A stretch of 39,672 nt of DNA from Spirochaetales bacterium. GTDB taxonomy: Bacteria; Spirochaetota; Spirochaetia; JAFGXN01. This document shows, one piece after another, positions 8,137 to 16,491 of this stretch. A model generated the notes under the pieces. That model was not told where the DNA came from, made no database searches, and saw nothing but the letters and a program-made list of their open reading frames with translations. The stretch covers positions 1-39,672 of the forward strand of contig JAFGXN010000001.1 in assembly GCA_016936615.1 (NCBI GenBank), given 5' to 3'. Numbering within the stretch: position 1 is the first letter of the stretch; each line of letters opens with the position of its first letter. Both the position numbers and the translations under genes were made by a program.

Positions 8137-10182
8137 TTAGATCAAATCGCTTTTCTGAACTTTTTGAACCTCATAGACCCTAACTTCAAATCCATCAAGC
8201 TCGAAATCCATGTTTTTACCCGAGTTTAACACCTCAAGACTATTGCCAATCGGCTTAGCAAGAAAATCCATCTCAGTTAACGAATAATCCCCAGTCTCAA
8301 AATCAGCCAACTCCAAAATTTCTGACAAACTCACAGAAATTTTATTTTTCTTATCATCTGAGTTTCTTAAACAAATTATTCCCTTATCTCCATTCCAAGA
8401 ACACCATCCATAAACAGAATGCTCAAAGGGATTTCCACCAAGCCAATGAGTATCAGCAAGCACAGATTCATTTGCTCTAGCCCAATTTGCCCATTCCCCC
8501 AAGATTTCCCAATGCTTATTTGTCAGAAGCCTGTGATTGACATATAGCTCCTGCAGATTAGCACCGCTACAAAAGTAGCTCTTTACTTGGTTCTTCCAAT
8601 CTTCAATATTCCCATCCAAATCCTTGGCCAAACCTAAATCTGCACAAACAATGCCATGAAGCATCAAAGAGTTCAGAGGATAATATTTAGCACGCGATTC
8701 AATTGAAGTATAAGTTGCCCCGTCTCTAAAATTAAGCCACTTCTGATTATTATTGCCCTTACCACGCATTGCAACATCACCATCGCCACCACGCCATATT
8801 GAATCACAATATCGCAACCAGAACGGAGAAGGCCAAGTACCTATTGTAATATTAATAAAAACATCAGGATTTGCAGTTTTTAAATCCTTAGCAAGATTCA
8901 AAACCGCTTCTTTATCCTCAAGTTGCTTATTCTCGTCGAAACTTCCCGCCAATCGGTCAAATTTAAAATAGTTAACCTGATAATTATTTACCAGATTTAA
9001 GCAAACTTTTCTAAAATAATCATAATAACTTTGGTCTGACATCAAAAACCCAGCACGATCTTGGGCTAAACCTAATTTTTTTCCAGCTTTCAATCGCTTC
9101 TGCTGTTCTCCAAGATATCCACCAGCAGGAGAAATCCATACGCCAATTCCTGAGCCTGTGGCTCTAGCCAAATTATTTAACGGAGAAAACCCATCCTTAA
9201 ATCTTTCTGGGTGAAATTGCCATAGATTATCATAATCATCCCAGCCATCATCTAATGCGAATGAATCAAATTTGATTCCATACGGGATAATAAATTTTTC
9301 TTGCCAAGCCTTTATAACATCGATACACTCTTTATCACTAAAAGGTCTCTCATACCATGCGATATCATACCAACTATTGTAATGAAGAAACTGTTTATAA
9401 GGCCTAGCCCTTCGTCGCTGAAGATAATGTTGAAAACTTCGTCTCTCCTGTCCTTTGACAAAAGCGCCAATAACACCACTTTCGGAAAGCTTCTGACCAG
9501 CTTTAAGACAACTACCCCGATTAACTACAAGATTTTGCCCCATACGAGAATTATCAATTCTAGAAAAAGGATGCTCTGAAGCTAGAAAGAAAGATTCACT
9601 CTCAAGTGGGGAACCTAGCACACTGCCAGACTCAACAAAGACCGAAGGTATAGCAGTCCAAATTGAAGAACTAAGAACCTTTTTTTTCTTTATTGGGAAA
9701 AAATCGACTTCTTTGACAAGATAATTGGAGCCATCTCTTAGAAGAAACCGAACTTCAACCTCAAAAGCCTTAAACTTGTCTTTAAACCTTATGCTAACAC
9801 CTTTCCCGGAGTAAGAATTCTCAAGAACAGAGGATTTAACAGGAGAAAGCTCTATAACAGAATAATCCTCACATGCAATCAACGAAGATGAAGAGATTCT
9901 GCCTCGCCCCAATATATTGTATTCAAAGAACCTAGAATCAGTATATTTTGAATTTGAATCTACTCGATTAAAAACTTCAAGTCTCCACCCAGTAGAACTT
10001 TTTGATAAATTACAAATAACCAAATTATTCTGAAGGCTAACCTCACTGCCAGTTTGAGTTAAACTAACCGCACCTGGCTCGACCTCTGAAAAATAAAAAT
10101 CCCGTCCAATTACCTTTGCAGACAAATTTAAATCACAAAGAAGTAATAGTAAAACCGCAAAACCAATTCCTTTTTTTTTCAT
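8137..10182 (-). CDS. Secreted clan GH-D glycoside hydrolase (GH27/GH36-like)
   Basis: 681 residues. A signal peptide precedes a likely cleavage after LSA (about residue 22). Residues about 25-240 form a beta-rich N-terminal domain, and 255-560 a TIM barrel. Motifs match retaining alpha-galactosidase-type enzymes: FALDDGWDD (308-316), KFD (407-409, D409 as candidate nucleophile) and WRGGD (463-467, D467 as candidate acid/base, resembling the WR..GD motif of GH27). A C-terminal beta domain follows. The substrate could be alpha-galactosides or alpha-N-acetylgalactosaminides, but the match to characterised GH27/GH36 enzymes is distant. The gene overlaps the upstream GH2 stop by ATGA and has a strong AAGGAGG, so the two are cotranscribed and probably act on the same extracytoplasmic glycan. 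Confidence 0.75.
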   Translation of the reverse strand: MKKKGIGFAVLLLLLCDLNLSAKVIGRDFYFSEVEPGAVSLTQTGSEVSLQNNLVICNLSKSSTGWRLEVFNRVDSNSKYTDSRFFEYNILGRGRISSSSLIACEDYSVIELSPVKSSVLENSYSGKGVSIRFKDKFKAFEVEVRFLLRDGSNYLVKEVDFFPIKKKKVLSSSIWTAIPSVFVESGSVLGSPLESESFFLASEHPFSRIDNSRMGQNLVVNRGSCLKAGQKLSESGVIGAFVKGQERRSFQHYLQRRRARPYKQFLHYNSWYDIAWYERPFSDKECIDVIKAWQEKFIIPYGIKFDSFALDDGWDDYDNLWQFHPERFKDGFSPLNNLARATGSGIGVWISPAGGYLGEQQKRLKAGKKLGLAQDRAGFLMSDQSYYDYFRKVCLNLVNNYQVNYFKFDRLAGSFDENKQLEDKEAVLNLAKDLKTANPDVFINITIGTWPSPFWLRYCDSIWRGGDGDVAMRGKGNNNQKWLNFRDGATYTSIESRAKYYPLNSLMLHGIVCADLGLAKDLDGNIEDWKNQVKSYFCSGANLQELYVNHRLLTNKHWEILGEWANWARANESVLADTHWLGGNPFEHSVYGWCSWNGDKGIICLRNSDDKKNKISVSLSEILELADFETGDYSLTEMDFLAKPIGNSLEVLNSGKNMDFELDGFEVRVYEVQKVQKSDLI

Positions 10183-13100
10183 ATATCCTCCTTATTAATT
10201 GAAATAGCAGAAATAACAGCTTGAGTAACATTTACAAAAGGAAAATTAATTTCAACAACACCATTTTCATCTGCAACAACATCCTCAGCAGTCAGAGAAA
10301 AAGCAGTATCATGCCCCGCAGCAGCAAAGATATCAACATTGGCAAAATAAACTTTACCATTGACACCTATATCAAACAATCTCCATCCCGAACAATCAGG
10401 ACCACCACCAGTCCCATACCAAGGTTCAATAAAATACATAACAACTTTAAATTTTCCACTCCCAACCGTGAACTTGAAGCTAAGCTCATCTCGACCATAT
10501 CTGTAAGACTGAAAAAGTCTGTCATTATTGGTTTTACTAATCGGATCAAAGGTCTCTCGAACACTGGCAAATCTGTTAGACTTCCCGAACTTCTCGCCCC
10601 ACGAAAAAGTTCCATTCTCTCCATCAAAAGGATGATCACCACGCCACAAATTACCAAACGAATCGTTGTAATCTCCACCCCCGCAATTGTACCGAACAAC
10701 AGAATCTCCATGGTTTTTCAAAATCTCAATTTGATCAGCTAATTTTGGATGATTATAGCTTGGCAAATTATTAAGTACAACGATATCAGAGCAGACCTTC
10801 TGTCCATCAACATAACCCACAGCATACAAAAAATTATTAGAAATATTAGCATTATCCCATCTAAAATGAGTACCTTTAGCGCCCTTAAAACGTTTTCCCA
10901 AAGAATTTTCGCCATAACCATTAAAAAGCTCAACAGAATCGCAATTAGAATAAACCCTTATATTATCCTTTTCGCCAACATGATCCCAACGATCTGGCCA
11001 AGTATGCGAAACAATATAGACGAAAGGGCCTTTAGTCGACGGAAGATAATTACCCATGTACATATAGAAGGCATCTACCGGCTCACCCCAGCTTGCAATC
11101 AATCCCTTATAATTTACAATCCCCACAGCGTTATCTCCTACCCCATCATTTGTCATTGTTTCACTGCGTCCAGGATTTGCGTGCGAAATAAAATTCCACT
11201 GAAAATGACCACAGAACTGATCTCTCATCTCCTCGCCAATTCTTACCTTAGTCTCAAGTATGTGAGTAAAATCTTCTTCATATGCATTATAGTAATCAGA
11301 AACAGCATTTGTCGTCTCACCATCCCGATGCAGCCCAAGAGTTCGCCACGCACCATACTCACCTATAAGCTGTTGATCTACAACAAAACTCCCATAATCT
11401 TCAGCAAATCCGCCATAAGTTCCGCACCAATTCTGAGGCACGTTCCAATCAGATCCTACTCCACCATTACATGTAGTTGTTGGCCGTTCAACAGTACAAA
11501 GGGGATCTAACAGCTTAATTTCCTGGGTCAACTTCTGTGCAAACCATTCTGGAATATTAGACTCATTTTCCAAACCATACAGAACCAACGAAGGACTATT
11601 TCTCCTCTCTTTAACCCATTCTCTTGTTAATGTTATAAAATTTTTGCGAAAAATATCCGAATCAAAGTAAAGTTGAGAAGTCATCTGAGACCACCAAATA
11701 ATTCCTTTATTATCCCAATGCTCACTATACCGTAAATTATGAGGGTGATGCGCATCTCTAAAGGCATTGAACCCTGTAGCTAAAATCTGCGAAACTCGTG
11801 AATCAATTTGCGAAGAAGTAAAAGCATGGTCATTGCCCAAAAGATGCTCATATTCGCATGTTCCATTTAAAAAATAAGGCTTCCCATTTATCTTAAAAAC
11901 AGAAGAAGTATTATCGCTACTTTCGATATTTTCAACATCAACGTCTAATTCTGATACAGCAATAAAATCAATCAAAGGACCAAATCCAAAAAGACCACGA
12001 ATTGTCAAACATAAATCATTAGCCCCCTTGTTCAACTCAATTGGTAGACTAAAATATTCCCACGCATCATCACGCAAAGTTTTATCAAGTGTAAAAAAAT
12101 AAGAAGAACCATCATTCACAGAGATCGAAGCCTTCCTCCCAAATTTTGAAGAATTGGAAAATCTAAGAATCAGAGAATACGTACCAGCTTGCTTCGCATC
12201 ATAATTATAATACAACCTTCCATACGCCAGACCTTTCTTCAAACCATAATACCCGGCACCGTTAAACCCGCGTGCATCAGCTAATTGTCGAATTGCCTTT
12301 GTCTTATAACCTTTTTCAATAGGACTAACTTGTTGACTTCGCTCAATTATAGAATACTGACGATTTAAAATTGGAAATAATTCATCGAGAACAAAAGGAG
12401 TTTCAGACATCTGGACAATATCTCCTGATTTGTCATAAATAGTAGATCTCACTTTATAATAGAAAGGATTGGTAAAATTCCATAAATACGGCTTAATCAG
12501 GTCAGGATAAGAGTGAACAAAAACATTCTTACCCCTTTTAAAACTAACAGTTTCTCTTTTATTTTCAAAAAACCGTGTTCCATCGTAAGATAAAATAAAA
12601 GTATCAAGGACCCCATCAAAGTCCTCTAAAGCCTCAAACTCAACCCGAGTCTCGAGCGATGCGATATCATTAGTTATGCTCTTTCCAGCAATTTGCACAT
12701 TCGGAATACCAGAAACAACGTTAATTTTATTATTTGAAATTAACTTAGTAAAAAAATCATTATCACGTGAAGGAAGAATATCAAACAATAAAGAATCCAC
12801 AGTTTTCTGACCAACTTTTATTGATTTGAAATTATAACTTTTTTCAGAAATAGGCCAAGATATAGTTCTAAAACCAGTCATGGTTTCCTTTGAATCAAGA
12901 ATTTTGCCATTTTCATAAATTTCTGTCACACATCTATACATAAAAGGTTGCTCAGGCGACCAAAGTGTAGGCTGTAAAATATCAGGCATAACAATCTTGT
13001 TAGTCATTTCGCCATGACTAACAATCTCTGTAGATATAGAAAATGAGGAAACCTCAACATTTCCACAGTAAATTTTATTCTTAATCATAATACTACGATT

Positions 13101-13757
13101 TTTATCTGAATAATTGGCAACATCAACCCAAACCTGAGGAGTAACCAAGTCAGCACTCACCTTTTGACTAAAGACATATACTCCAAATGGTGAAATCCGA
13201 ATATCTTCTGTTGTCAGAATCCCAACAGGTCTAAAAATCCCAAAAGGCTGAGAACCTTCAGTCCTTCTTGCACAAGCACCACATATAAACGGCAAATCAG
13301 TTATCCCTTCAGGATGATCAATTTTCACACTGACAAAATCCTTCCCGTCATACTTTAGAAAATCAGAAATTTCTACAGAAAAGCATGTACGACCACCAGC
13401 ATGGAACCCCGCCTTCTGCCCATTAACAAAGACAGTAGCATAACTTCCAGCACCTTCAAAGACTAAAAAAATCTTTTTTCCTTTCATCAGCAACTCAGGT
13501 TCTAAATCCCGCCTATACCATGCAGTCCCATGAAGATTCCCATGAGGAAGACCTTTATAACCATGATAAGTCTCGTGATTGTGCGGAATCACAACTTTTT
13601 CCCAAGAATCAAAAGCAAAATCTTCTTCGAGTGAATCTGAAGGATCACCTAAAATTGTATTCCACCCGTCATTTATATAATGATCAACCCTGGGCAATTC
13701 TGCCCATGATAAGAATATATTTACAAGAAAAAGAAAAAAAAAGATATGACGTTTCAT
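10179..13757 (-). CDS. Secreted multi-domain GH2 glycosidase (beta-galactosidase/beta-glycosidase type) with malectin-like domain
   Basis: 1192 residues. The signal peptide ends in LSWA (about residue 19). Domain order: GH2 sugar-binding jelly roll about 30-190 (motif GxLPHGNLHGTAWYRR), Ig-like GH2 domain about 195-300, a second Ig-like domain about 355-460, a CBM6/35-like galactose-binding domain about 495-605, TIM barrel about 615-850, DUF4982-type Ig region about 900-1000, and malectin-like domain about 1010-1190. Catalytic candidates are E732 in GLENES (acid/base) and E800 in IGEYG (nucleophile). GH2 enzymes cleave beta-galactosides, beta-mannosides or beta-glucuronides; the exact substrate cannot be read from the sequence. 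It is the first gene of a two-gene operon with its own promoter and a perfect LacI-type operator. It is longer than typical GH2 enzymes because of the extra binding modules. Confidence 0.88.
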   Translation of the reverse strand: MKRHIFFFLFLVNIFLSWAELPRVDHYINDGWNTILGDPSDSLEEDFAFDSWEKVVIPHNHETYHGYKGLPHGNLHGTAWYRRDLEPELLMKGKKIFLVFEGAGSYATVFVNGQKAGFHAGGRTCFSVEISDFLKYDGKDFVSVKIDHPEGITDLPFICGACARRTEGSQPFGIFRPVGILTTEDIRISPFGVYVFSQKVSADLVTPQVWVDVANYSDKNRSIMIKNKIYCGNVEVSSFSISTEIVSHGEMTNKIVMPDILQPTLWSPEQPFMYRCVTEIYENGKILDSKETMTGFRTISWPISEKSYNFKSIKVGQKTVDSLLFDILPSRDNDFFTKLISNNKINVVSGIPNVQIAGKSITNDIASLETRVEFEALEDFDGVLDTFILSYDGTRFFENKRETVSFKRGKNVFVHSYPDLIKPYLWNFTNPFYYKVRSTIYDKSGDIVQMSETPFVLDELFPILNRQYSIIERSQQVSPIEKGYKTKAIRQLADARGFNGAGYYGLKKGLAYGRLYYNYDAKQAGTYSLILRFSNSSKFGRKASISVNDGSSYFFTLDKTLRDDAWEYFSLPIELNKGANDLCLTIRGLFGFGPLIDFIAVSELDVDVENIESSDNTSSVFKINGKPYFLNGTCEYEHLLGNDHAFTSSQIDSRVSQILATGFNAFRDAHHPHNLRYSEHWDNKGIIWWSQMTSQLYFDSDIFRKNFITLTREWVKERRNSPSLVLYGLENESNIPEWFAQKLTQEIKLLDPLCTVERPTTTCNGGVGSDWNVPQNWCGTYGGFAEDYGSFVVDQQLIGEYGAWRTLGLHRDGETTNAVSDYYNAYEEDFTHILETKVRIGEEMRDQFCGHFQWNFISHANPGRSETMTNDGVGDNAVGIVNYKGLIASWGEPVDAFYMYMGNYLPSTKGPFVYIVSHTWPDRWDHVGEKDNIRVYSNCDSVELFNGYGENSLGKRFKGAKGTHFRWDNANISNNFLYAVGYVDGQKVCSDIVVLNNLPSYNHPKLADQIEILKNHGDSVVRYNCGGGDYNDSFGNLWRGDHPFDGENGTFSWGEKFGKSNRFASVRETFDPISKTNNDRLFQSYRYGRDELSFKFTVGSGKFKVVMYFIEPWYGTGGGPDCSGWRLFDIGVNGKVYFANVDIFAAAGHDTAFSLTAEDVVADENGVVEINFPFVNVTQAVISAISINKEDI

Positions 13758-13770
13758 AAAACCTCTCTAA

Positions 13771-13782
13771 GTTAACGTTAAC
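13771..13782. promoter_or_regulatory. LacI-family-type operator before the GH2 gene
   Basis: GTTAAC-GTTAAC is a perfect 12-bp palindrome with a central CG. It sits between the predicted -10 and the GH2 start codon, just downstream of the predicted start site, the same position as the operator in front of the lipoprotein operon. The repressor gene is not in this window. Confidence 0.65.
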
Positions 13783-13788
13783 ATACAT

Positions 13789-13817
13789 AGAATACACTCA
13801 GATACTATTTTTAGCAA
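13789..13817 (-). promoter_or_regulatory. Predicted promoter of the GH2 operon
   Basis: Minus-strand -35 TTGCTA (13812-13817), 17-bp spacer, -10 TATTCT (13789-13794). The LacI-type operator begins 6 bp downstream of the -10. Confidence 0.55.
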
Positions 13818-13855
13818 GAAAAAATATTACAACAGATTATACAAAAACGTCCAAA

Positions 13856-14323
13856 CTACTTCCCCGACTTAATATTGCACCAGCTAACATCATCGATTCC
13901 CCGCACAATCTGATAAGAATTGACAGCAACACGAAAAATCGCACAATCTGTGGACATCAGAAACAAGCGAAGCTCTGGATGTTTCGCCGCGTGAATTTGC
14001 AGAACACGTTCATAATCATCTTTGCCAACTTCCACAGCAGCTCCAAAGGCTGTTACCACCGCTGAGTCCAGCTGATTTAAATTATTTAAAGATCGATTTT
14101 CAACCAGGACAGCGACCTTCTCATTAGTCATTAAATTTTCATATTTACGAGTCGCCCGATAGGTTGCAAAAATAAGCTGTCGAAACTCATCAGTCGGCGT
14201 AATAGCAACCAGACTTGCATGAGGCTGCCCTGCCCCCTCAGTCGCCAGCACCGCAGGATTATTCACCTGAAAAAATTCCTTAATAAAATCCAGCTGCTCA
14301 GATATTTTTTCTACATTATTCAT
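13856..14323 (-). CDS. Pyridoxamine 5'-phosphate oxidase (PPOX) family FMN-binding protein
   Basis: 155 residues, a full-length single-domain split-barrel flavin-binding protein. The N-terminal part reads AVLATEGAGQPHASLV, the usual first strands of the PPOX fold, and is followed by a conserved TRKYENL segment and a hydrophobic AVLVENRS strand. The family includes pyridoxamine phosphate oxidases, F420/FMN-dependent reductases and many uncharacterised flavin reductases; this small type is most often of unknown substrate. No signal peptide, so cytoplasmic. Start chosen at ATG 14323 with GAGG 6 nt upstream. It looks monocistronic, with its own predicted promoter. Confidence in the fold is good; the reaction is unknown. 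Confidence 0.8.
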   Translation of the reverse strand: MNNVEKISEQLDFIKEFFQVNNPAVLATEGAGQPHASLVAITPTDEFRQLIFATYRATRKYENLMTNEKVAVLVENRSLNNLNQLDSAVVTAFGAAVEVGKDDYERVLQIHAAKHPELRLFLMSTDCAIFRVAVNSYQIVRGIDDVSWCNIKSGK

Positions 14324-14342
14324 TTTTGCCTCTTATTAAAAT

Positions 14343-14371
14343 AGTATAGTGGCTTGTTGGAGTATCGTCTA
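14343..14371 (-). promoter_or_regulatory. Predicted promoter of the PPOX-family gene
   Basis: Minus strand: TAGACG (14366-14371), 17 bp, TATACT (14343-14348). The -10 is a 5/6 match and the -35 4/6. It lies 20 bp upstream of the ATG. Confidence 0.45.
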
Positions 14372-14500
14372 GGGGGGAAAAGTCAACGTAATCTCTCTTC
14401 TTTATATTTTTCGATTTCAGACAATTTAAAAGATAGCTGCTCCATGAAAGCTACGGGAAATTTAGAATAAAATCAAATAGATCTATCTAATCGCCTCAAT

Positions 14501-15001
14501 TTACTCTTTTAAAAATACGAAACTAAGAAGATACATAAAAAAAATAACTATTCCATTGGAAATTAGATTAGCAAACAATGTACCTAGAACTATTTTTAAA
14601 ACTTTGTATCTCTTATGAAGCAGAATCAAGTTAACAGCTAATTCAATAATTATTGATAAAATCAAAGCCACAAAAAAATAAAGAACAAAGCTTCCAATAT
14701 TGTCAAATTTCACTTCATTTTTACTGACCCATGGAAACCACCAGACAAGCCACCAGCCACCGTTCTGAGCCATTGAAGCAATAACACCAAAAGCTCCACT
14801 TATGAGATTACTGAGAATTGCGGTTAGAGTTATTTTTTTATCAAAAATCGTCTTCTCCAGATATTTACTCATAAAAAAAGATTCAAGAACTAAGACGAAG
14901 AAAATTACAAACCACCCTGGAGGCAAGAAAAGAAAAATCCCAAATGACACATTATATAACTTTAAATCATGTTTTTTCAAACTATTTTCTATTTTAATCA
15001 T
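14501..15001 (-). CDS. Uncharacterised integral membrane protein
   Basis: 166 residues with about four hydrophobic segments (roughly 17-42, 58-78, 100-125, 135-162). I do not recognise a family. A short PPGW motif follows the first residues of the first segment, and a Trp-rich loop (WWLVWWFPW) lies near the middle. Polar and aromatic residues are concentrated between helices 2 and 3, so that loop may be exposed on one face. The start at ATG 15001 has only a weak AGGA upstream, but a good promoter (TTGACT-17-TATTAT) lies just before it. It has no obvious functional link to its neighbours. Inner-membrane location is likely. Confidence 0.65.
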   Translation of the reverse strand: MIKIENSLKKHDLKLYNVSFGIFLFLPPGWFVIFFVLVLESFFMSKYLEKTIFDKKITLTAILSNLISGAFGVIASMAQNGGWWLVWWFPWVSKNEVKFDNIGSFVLYFFVALILSIIIELAVNLILLHKRYKVLKIVLGTLFANLISNGIVIFFMYLLSFVFLKE

Positions 15002-15026
15002 ATTTTACATCCTAACTGTATCTGCC

Positions 15027-15055
15027 ATAATATCACGATTAAATTCGAGAGTCAA
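15027..15055 (-). promoter_or_regulatory. Predicted promoter of the membrane protein gene
   Basis: Minus strand: TTGACT (15050-15055), 17-bp spacer, TATTAT (15027-15032). Each hexamer matches the consensus at 5 of 6 positions. Confidence 0.6.
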
Positions 15056-15081
15056 TAATAGACTTTCCAATACACCCCCCA

Positions 15082-16263
15082 TCACTCCAACAAAAATTCC
15101 ACCAGTTTCCGATGAACTATCCCATCCTGAGAGAAATCAAACTTGTCTAGGCTGAGGACTAGTTTCGGGAAGTTGTCTGTGATCTGGCGAAGAGGTGCGA
15201 ACTCGCGGTCGATGATTTGCTGCGAGGCTAGGAGGTATGCGACTTGGAGATAGAGTTTCTGGTTGTCTTTGACTGCGACGAAGTCGACTTCTTTGTCGCC
15301 GATTGTGCCGACAGAGACAGTGTAGCCTTTTCTGCGGAGATGAAAAAAGATGATGTTCTCAAGGATTTTCTCGATGTCGGGCGAATTGTTGAAATAGATG
15401 GAACGCAGCCCCTGGTCGTTTATGAAAATTTTCTCTAGCGTCTTCAGATGTTCTTTTCCCTTGATATCGTATCTCGGAGCTGAGTACAAAAGAAATGCTG
15501 ACTGACAATATTTCACGTAAGTGTATATTGTCTCACGGGAGAAAGCCCTTTTTTCATTTTTCAAAACCTTAGCTATGCTGTTCGGAGAGAAGACCCCGGA
15601 AGTATTCTCCATCATATAAATTAGCAGACGCTCAAGCAAATCAACATCTCGAATATTGTATCTTTTTACCAAATCCTTCAATAATATTGAATTGAAAAGG
15701 TCGGAAAGAAAAAGCTTCTTCTGATCCGGTGCATCAAACCTTTGAATGGAAGGTAATCCGCCGAAATTTATATATTCTGTAAAAAGCCTATCCCTATCTG
15801 CTTCTGGATTAGCTTCGACAATTTCCTTAAAAGACAGAGGAAAAATCTCAAAGCTGACATATCGGCCTGTCAGAAAAGTACTCAACTCGCCCGACAGCAG
15901 GTGAGAGTTCGAACCTGTTATATAAATATCAACGTTCTTACTAACTGAAAGACTATTTATAACCCTTTCAAAGCCGTCAACCTCCTGAATTTCATCAAGA
16001 AAAAGATAATACTTGCTGTCATCAATAATTTTTGCAGAAATATAATCGTGCAAGGAATTAGGATCGAGCAAATCACGAGCCTCCCAGACCTCAAAGTTAA
16101 GAGAAATAATATGTTCAGAATCAATACCAGAACTTTTCAGATAATCAATAATCTGCAGGAACATCGTGGACTTGCCAACGCGGCGCATTCCAACAAGAAC
16201 CTTGATTAAATCATCACCGACAAAGGGAATAATCTTTTCTACATAATCATATCTGTCTATCAT
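15082..16263 (-). CDS. AAA_14-family ATPase with C-terminal DUF4143 domain
   Basis: 393 residues from ATG 16263, chosen because it has TTGAGG 5 nt upstream; the frame extends to a GTG at 16290 that lacks such a signal. Residues about 15-200 form a P-loop ATPase with Walker A GMRRVGKST (K31), Walker B YLFLDE (D90-E91) and a TGSNSHLL sensor-1-like motif. Residues about 200-390 are the DUF4143 region, including a PD-(D/E)XK-like EVDFVAV...LQVA stretch that in this family resembles a nuclease fold. These ATPases are widespread, often horizontally transferred, and of unknown function. The upstream region carries three evenly spaced palindromes. The last third of the gene is clearly more GC-rich than the first two thirds. 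Confidence 0.85.
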   Translation of the reverse strand: MIDRYDYVEKIIPFVGDDLIKVLVGMRRVGKSTMFLQIIDYLKSSGIDSEHIISLNFEVWEARDLLDPNSLHDYISAKIIDDSKYYLFLDEIQEVDGFERVINSLSVSKNVDIYITGSNSHLLSGELSTFLTGRYVSFEIFPLSFKEIVEANPEADRDRLFTEYINFGGLPSIQRFDAPDQKKLFLSDLFNSILLKDLVKRYNIRDVDLLERLLIYMMENTSGVFSPNSIAKVLKNEKRAFSRETIYTYVKYCQSAFLLYSAPRYDIKGKEHLKTLEKIFINDQGLRSIYFNNSPDIEKILENIIFFHLRRKGYTVSVGTIGDKEVDFVAVKDNQKLYLQVAYLLASQQIIDREFAPLRQITDNFPKLVLSLDKFDFSQDGIVHRKLVEFLLE

Positions 16264-16293
16264 AACAACCTCAAGATAATTATACGCCACATC

Positions 16294-16391
16294 TGTCTTA
16301 CATACAAGACAAAATTATCTCAAAACATAAAAATGTCTTATACAAAAGACAAATTAGACATTTAAAGCAAGTTTGTCTTTTATAAAAGACA
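16294..16391. repeat. Three 18-bp palindromes at 40-bp spacing upstream of the AAA ATPase
   Basis: Copies at 16294-16311, 16334-16351 and 16374-16391. All have identical outer arms TGTCTT...AAGACA around a variable 6-bp centre (ACATAC, ATACAA, TTATAA). The third is a perfect 18-bp palindrome. Starts are exactly 40 bp apart with 22-bp spacers. They fill the space between the terminator of the upstream lipoprotein gene and the ATPase start, so they are probable operators or binding sites for a dimeric DNA-binding protein. The unit is too short and the spacers too few for a CRISPR array. Confidence 0.75.
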
Positions 16392-16425
16392 AAAAAAAGC
16401 AGTCCCCCCGACACCGAGAGACTGC
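16391..16425 (-). terminator. Rho-independent terminator of the SUMF1-domain lipoprotein gene
   Basis: On the minus strand GCAGTCTCTC pairs with GGGGGACTGC (with G-U pairs), followed by a run of eight T. It lies about 70 bp after the stop codon at 16492. Confidence 0.8.
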
Positions 16426-16491
16426 ATTTAATTATTTTAACTTCATAGTTTAATGTAAAATTTAATTTTCACAATAGTATAAGTTCGAAGA

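Noticed and set aside
10749-11510. Long plus-strand open frame opposite the GH2 gene
   Set aside because: It is antisense to a conserved catalytic region, has no Shine-Dalgarno and reads as low-complexity basic sequence without a domain.
15904-15917. GTTCGAACC resembling a tRNA T-loop
   Set aside because: It lies inside the ATPase coding region and no acceptor or anticodon stem can be drawn around it.
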